Source: Haliclystus octoradiatus (taxonomy: Eukaryota; Cnidaria; Staurozoa; Stauromedusae; Haliclystidae). Taken from it: 64,000 nucleotides of DNA. Under the pieces are notes generated by a model. That model saw only the letters and a program-made list of their open reading frames with translations, was not told the DNA's origin and did no database searches. The position numbers and the translations under genes were made by a program. The first letter of the stretch is position 1. Every line of letters starts with the position of its first letter. The stretch is from positions 12,690,110-12,754,109 of the forward strand of contig OU744452.1 of NCBI GenBank assembly GCA_916610825.1, given 5' to 3'. Of the stretch, positions 1 to 11,136 are shown in pieces.

Positions 1-257
1 AAGTTTTTTATTAGTAGATAAGTATCTTTTGAGAAATGAGCATGGGAAAAAGTAAAAATTTCAATTCTTGAAAACGGAGATTCAAAGTTAGTTAAAGTAA
101 CTTCATAATGTCTAATTTCTGATCACGACGAGTGAGTGCGATATCATCACGACAGCTATCGATCGTTCATTCATATTAACAAAAATTAGCAAATCTTGTT
201 GTTGTTATAGACGAATGCCCGATAGCTATTGTGACCATTTTGTGCTATTGCTGTGAT

Positions 258-432
258 CAGGGTACGACAAAAGCAAGAATCCTGCAATCCTAGATTCCGG
301 AAGGCTAGATCAAATTCAGAAGAAAAATAGTAATTTTATGATTTATTGGTCAAACCTCCTTAAAAATATCCAGAAGAAAACATTTGAAATACCTCTAAGA
401 TTCCAGAAAACTGAAACTTTTGTCGGATCCTG
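258..432. mobile_element. hAT-like MITE (family A, GGTCCGACAAAAG ends)
   Basis: Short non-autonomous element with terminal inverted repeats: CAGGGTACGACAAAAG at the left and CTTTTGTCGGATCCTG at the right. It is flanked by an 8-bp near-duplication, GCTGTGAT at 250-257 and GCTGCGAT at 433-440 (7 of 8 identical). The 8-bp duplication and CAG ends are typical of the hAT superfamily. The same inner sequence (AATTCAGAAGAAAA, CCTCTAGGATTCCAGAA) recurs near 19715, 26150, 27320, 34184 and 46807. It has no coding capacity. Confidence 0.7.
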
Positions 433-967
433 GCTGCGATCACGGGGCATTTTACACAAAGCTATTGATAGGTGTAAAAAGTACAATTATTTATGCCTGC
501 GATCAAATGTTTTCCTTCAGAGATATGCCTGCAGATTGTTGTTAAGTTACTGAATTGAGAAGGTCACCTTTTATTAAGAATAAATTTGACTGGAATGCTT
601 GACTGTATAAAAGTTATTAATTCAGAAAAATCTAAAATAAACATTCCAAGTTCTGAAATTTGTACACTTTTGAATGTTGTGCCTGTAGTAATTCTTTGTT
701 CTCAAAATCAGTCTTGTTGACCAATCAGTCATGTGAAAAAGTACAAGTTTTCAGTTTATGAATAAATGATTATGATAATGATGATGATTGTTCTTACATA
801 TTCTCCTGCAACTGACGGTGCCAGCGGTCCCAACTTTATTGCTATTTTACCAGTGTACCTGGCTATTCGTAAGAACCCATAAACTGGCCCATTAATAAGC
901 CAATGCTCATAAAAGGCTTGAAGGCTATTCACTATTATCTAAAGTGTTTTTGTTTGTTTTCAAATAG

Positions 968-3900
968 GATTTGAATGCTCGCTTGAAACGTTTGATAAAT
1001 AGAGCGCCTTGCGTATTATTTATGAAAGGATCACCAAGTGAACCAAGATGTGGTAGGTTTTCATTCCGTTTAGAATATTTTATATAACTAATATATGTAA
1101 CTTATATGGAATGTTAGCCTGCATCACAGACCAAATTCATCCGCAAAAGAATAAATGTTTTTTGTGTAATACCCCCTGTTGTTCTGTCCCGTCACACGCT
1201 TGGATGTTAAATAATTTTTTTTTAGTTACAGTCGAACTTGCTTAATATCCCTCTTCTGGCATGGATGAAAAGCGGGACATTAAGCAAGGTGGGAATATGA
1301 GAGTTTGTATGGAGAATTGAACACAGAAAGTAGTTTTATGTGGGGATGTTAAGAATATAAAGCAAGGTGGGACATCAAAAAGGGGAGGTATTAACTGAGT
1401 TTGACTGTGCTTTGCTTCCAGAGTGTTTTCCAACTTTTTTATTGACTCAAGCAGGCATAAGAATGATCAGACTTTGAACGGATTTTAGACTATTTTTATC
1501 TTAGTATATCATCCTTTCTTATTGGAAACCAATACAATTTATCAAGATATTTCATATTTCAGACTGTTTTTGAAATTTTAATTCTCTTTTCTGATTTAGT
1601 AATATAAATACAAACAACATTTGCAAGAATATGGCAACCCTTTTCTAGAATAATTTAAGAAACTTTGGAGTGTGATTCATTGGTGAATTTTATTGTTTAT
1701 GCTGCACGCTATTGACTTACCAGCACTTTTCAAGACCATTGACTAACCACGCCTTCCGATAAAGATAAACATCTCAGCTTATTAGTATCGTTTTGTAAAT
1801 TTTAGCCATGTAATTAGATTTTTATTGGATTAGACGTAGAGAAAGTTCTACATATCCCTACAGGTCAAAACGTTTGAAGCTAGCCGTTTTTCTCATGATT
1901 TATCCTAGGATTTCTTGAATGCTCTTTCGAGCAATTAGATCTCAGAAAACTTTGTGATATTTTAAAATTGGAATTCAGCTCATCATTCACTGATCAGCAC
2001 TGCATCACTTGATGGCTAAAAATTAGTACTTGTCCAATGCTAATAATTATATTGTTTTGGTAGGTTTCAGCCGAGAGATAACTCAGATTTTCAAAGAGCA
2101 GAATGTTGACTATCAGCACTTTGATATTTTATCTGACGATTCAGTCCGCCAAGGTATGTAAAACTGTGTACTTGTATTTGTTTTGAAGGAAACTAGCTAC
2201 AAAATCATTTCCTCCTCGTCCTTGAATAATAATGAAAATTTTGAAGTCTTGTTGGAGGTTTGAAGGATATATGCGGATGATAAGAGACAGATAATAGACA
2301 CAATGTCTTACCCCAAACAACAATACTTCTGAATTTGTTGTAATGTTTAATAAGTAAAAACTGCAATTGATAATGATAAGTCTAATGATTTTAACAAACA
2401 ATTAAATAAATATGTACCGTACATACCTTGTGTCTTCTGTGCACTGATATTGTTCTTGTCACTCCAGTGCCTTTCTTTAACTGACGCACACGACCACACG
2501 TGCCAATTGAACAATATAAAATAAATCATAGAAAACTTGAAATATGTTTTTCATCTTCCAATCGGCACAGCAACACTGGACACTGTCAATGATTCTTTTG
2601 ATGTCTTCTATTATTGTAGGCTTGAAAGAATATTCAAACTGGCCTACATATCCTCAGCTTTATTCTAACGGTGAACTTATTGGTGGTCTTGATATTGTCA
2701 AGGTAAATATCTAGTGAAAAAGGCAATAGATTACCCGGTTTGTGGTAAAATGATAAATGCAAAAATAACCTTGTTTTTAAGAGGGATTGAAGTGGAATCT
2801 GTTTGTGTGGTAGAACATTGGCTTTATCGAAAAATATTTCATGAATAAATGATTTTGCTTTGAACACATATAAACAGTGATTGCTGTTCTAAACCTTCGG
2901 ACTTGTTGCATGTATCCAACAACATCAGAAACAATGTTTTGTCAGGTGTCGATGTGGCTTAACATCTGTTGACATTCTAATAACAAATCATTTATTAATT
3001 ATTTAATTACTATTTAATCTATTCGCAAGGCGCAATCATGTGACCAATATCAACACACAGCTGGAAGTCTTGATGAAGCACCAAACACTTCTAGTACAAA
3101 CCTTAAAAATAAATATAAATAAATATAAATAAATAAATATAGCACATTCTAATCTCATTTTGGACTTTGCTGAAAGTCCAATTCGTATGTTGAGAATGGA
3201 ATCTTGATACATAAAAATTCAGACATCATACAGCATATTTTAATCTGTTTCCCGTTTCTATGATAATTTTGTATGCATTTGAGCTATGAAGGGTTTGACC
3301 ATAAAATGACTGTCCTTGTAAAAGCTGTTCGGCTGATTCTTTTTTTTGATCGGTTCAACACCTCTAGATGATGATGATGATGACTGCGCCTTGCGAATTG
3401 TTACACTCAAAGTGAATAATACTAACCAAGCAATATATTTGTTAAGTTCATAAACTGTTCATGAACATTTTGATTAGCTATTTATGAAAGTCTGTGAATC
3501 GTTGCGATGCCCTATGGCCTGTTTTTCATGAACTTCTTCATGAACTATTCATGAAATGTGGATTGTTTAACATTCATGAACTATTTTCACAGTGGTACAA
3601 ATATACATTTACAAATAAAAATACAAAAACAGTCCATTTAATCCGCATAAAAAATATTTCTTTTATTTAATTAGGAACTTACAGAAAACGGAGAATTAGG
3701 TGATACATTGCCAAAGAAAACAGAAGATATGAATTCCAGGTATCTATGTAAAACTATCGGTTGTATAGGAAACGGATGGTACAAATTAGGCCGAGGCATT
3801 TTTCTGAATTAACATTGATAATAGATGCTTGAGTTTTTATACTTTTTTTTTAATAAATTCCATCTAATTGTTTTAAATCTCAGTAATTACCCCCAGTAGA

Positions 3901-6900
3901 ACATAGTCTATGAACTGTTCATGAAATTGGGTACCATTCAACATTTTACAATTAGTAATTGTTAATTATTACAATACACATAGCTTCTTTTACACACCAT
4001 ATATTTTAATAACTGTAAGACACATACTGCATACATGAACATAATCACAGTAGTGCCAAACACATGATCTAACCATACTGGATATTCGACTTGTTTATTT
4101 ATTGTTATATTCTGTAGATTAACAAAATTGATCAATCAAGCCCGCATCATGTTGTTCATGAAAGGATCTCCCGAGGTAAATTTAATTCATTAAACATTTT
4201 TAAACAACTAATGAAAATATAGTTAAATTATTATTTTATTAGACATTTCTTATCAAGCAATGCGCACAATGCAAAATTTGTGCATGAATGATGGAGTAGA
4301 TTGCGATAGGTGGAACTTACAATGGAGATTGGAGCACAACAAATCTGGGGCATAAACATACAAGGTGTTCAATAAATGTAGATATAAATGTAGTTTTTTT
4401 TGTGAAAACCCTCTTATTGAAAATAAATGGGTCCCTGAATGAGGCAGAGTTGATTCAAGAGAAAATACCATTTTAGACATTCCAAGAGTGACCACTATGG
4501 ACCGACATACAGTATGGAGGTGCCTGATATAATAGGTTTGACTTTACTAAAAGATAGATATAATTAACTATGACAGACAAATAAAAGTTTCAAAGCACAC
4601 AATATTTGAATTCATGGTTAATCATTGTGGTTTTAATTTTGTAAATATTTCCAGTGATATAAATATGTTTAGAAAATTCAAATCTCTAATAAATCTAATA
4701 AATCTAATCTTATACTTTTTTACTACTACTACTACTAGTACCGCTACTGACTACTAGTCGATTTAAAAAATGGCAAATTATGTCTAAAATAATTGCAGCT
4801 TATTATTAAATTACAATATAATTTGAAGGTTAAAAGAGGTTTTTGATCAATTTCATCAGTGATCTTTTCTCTTTCTTTAATTTCAATTGTTTTCCTTTGA
4901 GCTTTATTCTCTTATCATTTGATGATTTTATCAAATTGTTTAAGTTTTCAATTTTTTCATTTTGAATTTCTTGTTCTCTTTCCATGTCATTGACAATGTT
5001 TTGTAATTCAATAATCTCTGAATCAATTGATTCATACTTTGCACCAAAATGATGATAATAATTAATTAAACTATCTTCATGGGGATATAACAATTGTTCT
5101 AATTTAAATGCTTCTTTACCGCATTCTCCTAATTCAGATTCAATCCGATTGATTTCTAAATCCTTTTTTTTAAGATTATCCACCATTTCCATTTCTTTCA
5201 AATTCATTTTTTGTAATTGCTTTTTCATGAATAGTTCATGATCAACATTCCACTGATGTAATTGTTCCTTTCTTTCATATGCTCTTTGCTTATGATTTCT
5301 CATAAATGATTTATTACTTGCTTTTAATAGCTTGATACTTTTATTATTTTCATTTATTTCATTTATTTGAGATTTCTTTAAACTTTGCAAATTAACATTT
5401 TCGGTCATTAAGGCAGACAATTTATTTTGCATTTCACTCAATTGTAAATACTTATCTGGAATTTCTTGTTTAAGTTCCTCTCTACAATCATAAACATTTT
5501 CTTTTCCTTGTTCTCGTTTGCAATAACTCAAGCATTCATTCAACCTTTTCTTCAACTTTTTGATTCCGTGGTTGTCTCGTTCATATTTAAGTTGATCAAT
5601 AATTTGTTGTTTTGTCACTAATACATCATTAACAGAAAGAGCAAGTTCACACCACTCGGCTTGTTTAGCTGAAGCAAACATTTTCATGTCTTTAATATCT
5701 TTGTGAGATTTTAAATACATTCTAAGAAGAAATTCATCTTGCCATTTCTTCTCGCTTTTCTCAGCTGATGTTGGAGTAGTTTTGAAATCAGGCAAATGAG
5801 CGCCTTTGCTAGGATTTGCATTTTTATGTAAATAATATTCACGGTTTGCAAAGTTAAAATAGTCACCAAATATTATTGAATTAGTAGAATTCATGGTTTG
5901 TGATAATCTAATAGGTAGCACCTAAAACAAGAATCACAAAATAATTGTATTAAAGTTGATTATGAAGTCATTAATCATTTCCAAAATTTGAATAGGAAAA
6001 TCCAATAACTACTACTGTAATAATAACTCATAAACTATTCTTCATGTTACTCTAAATACCAACACAAATTGCATTAAATACACATGTATTTATGAACAAA
6101 CGTAAAGTATGCACTTACCCTTTAAATGTGATACTATCTCTTAAGTAAAATAATATAAAATTATTGAATAGTTGCTGATAACTCAGATTAGAAATTCTTA
6201 CAACTATCCTAAAATATCCAAATTGGAAAGTAACTTTGTTGCTGTATCGATTGTGACGTCATTTGTTTGATCATCACGTGATATACATTGGAATCATTGG
6301 AATGAGATTATTATCTAGTAAGAGAAATAGAGGCCGACATTTTACAAACTTGTTTCCTGTATAAATTTATAAATTAGAATAGTAATAATAATAATATAAT
6401 AATATTAATAGCGGAATTGTTCGACATCAGTTCTTGGTATAATGCTCAATTAAATCAATCAGAGAATTTATATAGAATGAGAGTCAAAAATGAAACATTC
6501 TAGATTTCCGAATAGTTACATCATCATCATTTATTCAAAAAAAAAAACTGATAAGCTACAAGCTTCGCAATCTTACATGAAGGAGCATCTCTGTTGTACC
6601 AATTATGAGTGAGAACAAACTGGCGCTCTCGAGCCAGCACTGTGTTGTTTACAAATTCAAATGTGGTTTGTGCCAATCAAGCTATGTTGGGCTTAGTTAT
6701 TATAATTTCGGAACAATTTAAACGAACAATTGCCTCATAATTGACAACCGAATCAAACTAAAATTATACGCACACACTGTCGCATTTTACACATTCGAAT
6801 TATAAAGCATCAAAAACCATCGTCATCAATATGTGAGCACACGATACAGACAATAGTAACATCAACGAGATTTTTAGCAATTTTACCATTCTTCGGCACT

Positions 6901-9900
6901 GTCGCATTCAAATTGAGTACAAAATATTCGATATGGTCTATATTTATAAGAGAACATTGTCCATCTTATTTACAATATTTTACGATATTTTACAAGGAGA
7001 TTATTCCGATTACTCAATCGTCCATATACAAAATACAAGCATCGTTTGAGTTTACTAAATCTAGACAGTTTAGAGTGCAGGAGAGTGTTTTTTTATCTCT
7101 GCACTGTTTTTAAAATCACCCATAACCTTATAGATTTATCAATAGATAACTCAAGCTTCAAATATGATAGTAACAAGTACTCAATGCGTGGTCATACTTA
7201 CAAACTTATTGTTCCATAAATACCGCGTTTACAATCCGTTCAGAACCAATTTTGTAACCGTATAATACCCTGGTGGAACAATCTGACGGATGATATTGTA
7301 ACATCAAAAACTATTGCTCAATTCAAGGAGAAACTATACGTTCATTTAATTTGTCAGCGTTTTGTAAAATGTTTATATAGTTAAAAAATCAGTTGTATAG
7401 TATTTCTTATAGCTAATATATAGATAGATATGCATATAGCAAAAGGGTCATATTCATGTTTAATTAATAACCTTTATTTAATCTAGTTCTTAATTAATAT
7501 CAAGGCTGTATGTAACTGACACTTTCTATAGCGTAAAGTGTCCTCAATTTGCCGGTCAAATGACAAAACATATCATATCATATCATATCTTTCAAACGAC
7601 AAATGGACTAAATTCCATCCTTATTATTAATGTGAAATAGAAGATACTGTAACGAAGTGTATTTGTACTTGTTACAATGTGATATAACAAATGAATAATG
7701 TAGTAATATGAATATATGATTGATATTTCTGTGTTACTATACTAATCAATGATAGAAAAATTATGTTTGAATTACATACGGTAAGTACATTAGGCCCCAA
7801 TAGATGCCGAATATTTTTACAGATTAAAAACTTGAGCTAATTGTTGTTATCATATTAATGTTTGTTCTGTGCAAGAAATTAATACTGAATATGTAAAATA
7901 AAAATAATTAAGTATATAAAATGTATAAGCCATTGCAGGTTGATGTGGAAAATGGGAACTGTTAATTACTTTGAATCACGACCGAATATAGCGGTGTGAC
8001 ATCTATCGGGTGGGTAGTTATATTTTGACAATCTATTACTCAAGTTCTACCGAATTTTTAACGAAATCTCTTTTTTTTCAGGAACCAAAATGTGGATTCA
8101 GTAAAGCAATCACTGGAATTTTAGCTTTGACAAAGTAAGTTACTTTTATTGTTTGTTCGCAATTTTAATTTCTTTCAGCTTTCTATAGGGAATTTTGGTG
8201 TGAGATATTTGTCATGTCTATTCACCCATGTAATATTGTGATATTCAGAGATTATGAGCTTTGTGCGACATAATCTGATGTTAGATTCTTACTACCTGTA
8301 TTCATCATCATTATCATCATCATTTATTCAGGACCTGATAAGTTCACATAGAATTCTTTTTTCACAGGACTGATTTTAAAACTAAAATGTATGATATACA
8401 CATTATACAGTAACAAACATCAAGTTATACACAATGAAACCTGCATAATTATATAACATCCATCTATGAGAGATAGAAAAATTGACAACTCTATGCTGAT
8501 GGCCTCAATTTACAGGGCTGTTTCAATATAACATACTATTTTATTCATTGAAGGAGGGACCACTACAAACAGGTGACCGCTATATAGAGGTGACTTGTGT
8601 AACAGGCTTGACTGTAGCTTAATTTCAGGCTTATTGCGGTATAAACAATGAAATGATTATTAATATATTTTAGGCTTATTGCTCTATAAACAATGAAATT
8701 ATTGTTAATATATTTTTGATTTTTCATGATCATTCAGGGTTGATTATTCGTCGTTCGACATTCTAGAGGACAGCGAGGTATGAGTTTGATAGCTTATTTA
8801 TGAACTGTATTTCCTATACTTCCTCGCTCGATGCCTAATTGATATGTCGTGAGATTACAGTCAAGTTCCTTCATTTTCCTAGTCTTGTGTTCCTTACATT
8901 GATTTATTACTGTAAATTAGGATAATATTACACATAGTAGTCTCAGTGATGCATTATGTTTACCAATTACACAACGATGTTGAGCTATGTAGTTACCGTC
9001 GAAGAAATCCACCCTATCAGTTCAAACTGATTAACGATTCAAATATGAAGTATTAATCAATTTTGCCAACCAGGTGAACTATATGAGAACATAGAACATT
9101 GATAATCAAGCAATCAAAATGTAGAGCATCGCGAACATCTCCCACGACGGACGGACGGATTCTGGAACGAAATGAGAAAATTACGATGCGTGAACATCTC
9201 CGTGTATGAGACTGCCTTCCTATATTATTAGTGACTTATCTAATGTCGTTTACAATATGTGTATTGGCCTGTATTTTGATTAGGTACGCGATAGTTTAAA
9301 GAAATTCTCAAATTGGCCTACATATCCACAGCTGTACGTGAACGGAGAGCTCATCGGAGGCCTGGATATAGTCAAAGTAGGTATCTCTGTTATTGTTTCA
9401 TATCATATGAACGGTCCAGAATAGAACTGCGCATATGCTCCTAGGCTGGCACCATCTGTATTATTTGTTAGCAGGACTTCAGGTGAGATGCCTGACGAGC
9501 TACGACATCAGAAAGGTTTTTGATGAGTTTCTGGGCAGGGACAACACACGTGTCAGACCAGCCTCATCAATAAAACATTCATATGAAATTTTGACCAGCA
9601 TTGCTGCACGTAAATATGTCATGAGTGAACGGCACCGTATTATAGAATAGAAATTTATCTCAATCATTGAAAGAACAAATGCAGATTATCACATAATACG
9701 AATTTAGTGGATTTCATGAATTTTACTAGTTTTACAATGATGGATGTCACGCTTTCAGCAGTACACTGCTTGTTTTCACATCTTTTTGTTGAATAAGTAA
9801 TACTTAAACTTAACCTCATCATATGTTGATCAGCGATAATTACAAGACAATAATATGCGACAGTTTCGATTGATTCTACACATACAATACATTTACACAT

Positions 9901-10347
9901 ACATTTTTACATGGCCTTTATATTGTAAATTGCAAGTGTGTTTAAAAAAACAAATTTGTAGGCCAAGCGCTCGGATATCCTTCCTTACGCTAATATAACG
10001 ACCTTCTAAGGATTGGATTCGAAGCCTATTGGATCGAGATTATCAAGGCCCACGATTATCAGTTACCATATAATGACGCCACTGTAACTCAGGTTCGTTG
10101 GATTGGACTAGAAAGGGGACTGGACTAAGCGTAAATGTATGATTGTTTCTTCGCGTTATGCATTAAACTATCGATTGCTGTTCGTATTCTCCTGTTCCTA
10201 ATCGGATAACTGTTCTTAAACTAACTTGAAGTATAGATGTATTTATTATCTTCATAACACTTGCCATTTAACGCCTTGTACCTTCAATTTATCAAATTCT
10301 AGGAATTAAATGACAGTGATGAATTGGAACAAGTCTTATCCCCATGA
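968..10347 (+). CDS. GLRX3: Glutaredoxin-3 (PICOT), 3' part: two monothiol CGFS glutaredoxin domains
   Basis: Monothiol glutaredoxin that in other eukaryotes binds [2Fe-2S] clusters with glutathione and works in cytosolic iron-sulfur trafficking with BolA2. Nine exons are visible: 968-1052, 2064-2153, 2620-2702, 3675-3739, 4118-4175, 8082-8134, 8738-8777, 9284-9376 and 10303-10347, with TGA at 10345. Both glutaredoxin repeats show LFMKGSP, the active site [14 protein letters not shown] and [11 protein letters not shown]. In repeat 1 an intron splits the Gly codon of CGFS. Both repeats share a phase-0 intron just after LDIVK, consistent with domain duplication. The N-terminal thioredoxin domain usual for GLRX3 must lie upstream of the window. 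An AATAAA lies at 10625. The 3.9-kb intron 4176-8081 hosts a gene on the opposite strand. Confidence 0.93.
1229..1407. mobile_element. MITE family C (CAGTCGAAC ends), degenerate right end
   Basis: Inverted-repeat element in a GLRX3 intron. It starts CAGTCGAACTTGCTTAATAT after a TA dinucleotide and ends GAGTTTGACTG. The interior AAAGCGGGACATTAAGCAAG and TATGAGAGTTTGTATGGAGA recurs at 28260-28428 and 58722-58860, where TA flanks both ends. The TA target and CAGTCRAAC ends suggest a Tc1/mariner or pogo-type family (inference). Confidence 0.65.
4364..4545. mobile_element. MITE family D (CAAACCTG...CAGGTTTGAC), degenerate copy
   Basis: Contains the family hallmarks ATACCATTTTAGACATT, GAGTGACCACTATGGACC and a right end AATAGGTTTGACT. 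It is related to 29967-30142. The left border is approximate. It lies in the large GLRX3 intron upstream of the nested gene. Confidence 0.45.
4830..5894 (-). CDS. Intronless coiled-coil protein nested in a GLRX3 intron (354 aa)
   Basis: A single uninterrupted frame of 354 codons on the opposite strand to its host gene. The start is ATG at 5894-5892 in a good context (ACC before ATG). The frame runs nine codons further upstream to a GTG, but TTTTAG|GTG there looks like a 3' splice site, so an upstream 5' UTR exon is likely. The protein has an N-terminal part with aromatic residues ([14 protein letters not shown]) and then heptad-like Leu/Ile with Lys/Glu through almost its whole length, ending in a very basic segment. 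There is no signal peptide or membrane segment. I do not recognise the family; long charged coiled-coil proteins like this are often ciliary or spermatogenic (inference only). The intronless state next to multi-exon neighbours could reflect retroposition. Confidence 0.75.
   Translation of the reverse strand: MNSTNSIIFGDYFNFANREYYLHKNANPSKGAHLPDFKTTPTSAEKSEKKWQDEFLLRMYLKSHKDIKDMKMFASAKQAEWCELALSVNDVLVTKQQIIDQLKYERDNHGIKKLKKRLNECLSYCKREQGKENVYDCREELKQEIPDKYLQLSEMQNKLSALMTENVNLQSLKKSQINEINENNKSIKLLKASNKSFMRNHKQRAYERKEQLHQWNVDHELFMKKQLQKMNLKEMEMVDNLKKKDLEINRIESELGECGKEAFKLEQLLYPHEDSLINYYHHFGAKYESIDSEIIELQNIVNDMEREQEIQNEKIENLNNLIKSSNDKRIKLKGKQLKLKKEKRSLMKLIKNLF
6254..6280. promoter_or_regulatory. 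CRE (TGACGTCA) plus E-box (CACGTG) upstream of the nested gene
   Basis: A consensus cAMP-response element TGACGTCA lies at 6254-6261 and a CACGTG E-box at 6275-6280, about 360 bp upstream of the ATG of the minus-strand coiled-coil gene. The same pair occurs upstream of Caprin (38372-38396). CREB/CREM-type factors bind the first and bHLH factors the second in animals. Use as a promoter here is inferred from position. Confidence 0.4.
6913..7590 (+). mobile_element. Decayed non-LTR retrotransposon (LINE) 3' end
   Basis: In the frame 7115-7384 the translation reads like the C-terminus of a LINE reverse-transcriptase [21 protein letters not shown], then [16 protein letters not shown] and QFKEKL before a stop. 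Jockey/CR1-type elements carry the equivalent pattern RGHSxKL ... FFSxRVIxxWNxLP ... FKxxL. One in-frame stop lies at about 7219, after KLIVP. The upstream piece 6913-7113 joins only through a frameshift, so the copy is dead. A short tandem tail of TATCA units at 7566-7590 fits a LINE 3' end. It lies inside the GLRX3 intron. Confidence 0.65.
8515..8614. mobile_element. MITE family D fragment
   Basis: Carries GGACCACTACAAACAGGTGA, CGCTATATAGAGGTGAC and the end ACAGGCTTGACTG followed by TA. This matches the right half of the element at 29967-30142. The left border is unclear. Confidence 0.45.
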
Positions 10348-11136
10348 GGTTTTCAAGTATGGATATTTCATCATCACTGTCGAATAAATCACATTGGAAT
10401 TTACAGATGGAGCAGATAGAGCAGATGTACTTCGATGACATGCATCCACATAGAGGGCTTAACGAGATAAGCATGTGCAATGTAATGTTTCCGAATGGCG
10501 AGGTTTTAGCTTTGTACATCAATCAACAATCACTGTAAATGGCTAATTGATACTGTATACAATACACTTACGTGATCAATGTAGCTATTCTCATTAGGAG
10601 CATGTGAATTTTACAATCATTTATAATAAAAAAGTAATCACAATATTTGTAAATAGTATCATATTGCTGACTACCCAATCAATATTTGATCCTTTATAGT
10701 AAAAATACTAGGATATACATCCACATAGGACTAGGATATACATACATCCACCTGTTAACCCCCGAGGTCAAGCCAAGCTAAAATAGGTTGACGGGTTGCG
10801 ACTTTTAGGAGAAGGCATATCCACATAATTTAATCATAATGTTCGGAACACTTTTCTTAAAATAAAAACTATTATTATCATATACCTCTGCAATTGCAAT
10901 AAAATCATAATTTTTCGTCTGTTCTTTAGTCGGTAGCATAGTTGATTGGTAGGTACATGCCAGGTACAGGCTGGGTACAGGTAGTCGTGAGCATGACTGA
11001 AGGCTGGAATGATTAGAAGAATTCAAATAAAGGCGTTATGGTCAACAATCTATTGATGTCTATCCTGCGGCTCCTGCTGCCCAAACAAAAGCGTCACGCT
11101 TGCTTTCGAATTTTATCTACAAATTGCAAAGCAAAG
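10348..11136. other. GLRX3-cyclase intergenic spacer
   Basis: Follows the GLRX3 stop and contains a candidate poly(A) signal AATAAA at 10625. The rest should hold the promoter and 5' UTR of the downstream cyclase gene. The frames seen at 10344-10538 are antisense shadows of each other without domain character. I see no RNA gene or clear transposon. Confidence 0.5.

Noticed and set aside
5895..5921. Upstream extension of the nested coiled-coil frame by nine codons
   Set aside because: The frame opens with GTG, not ATG, and TTTTAG just before it looks like a splice acceptor. The ATG at 5894 is the better start.
7115..7384. Host exon encoding a Trp-rich segment
   Set aside because: The pattern is that of a LINE reverse-transcriptase C-terminus and the frame contains a stop.
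10292..10538. Overlapping open frames on both strands at the GLRX3 3' end
   Set aside because: They are antisense shadows of the last GLRX3 exon and its 3' UTR, with no domain character.
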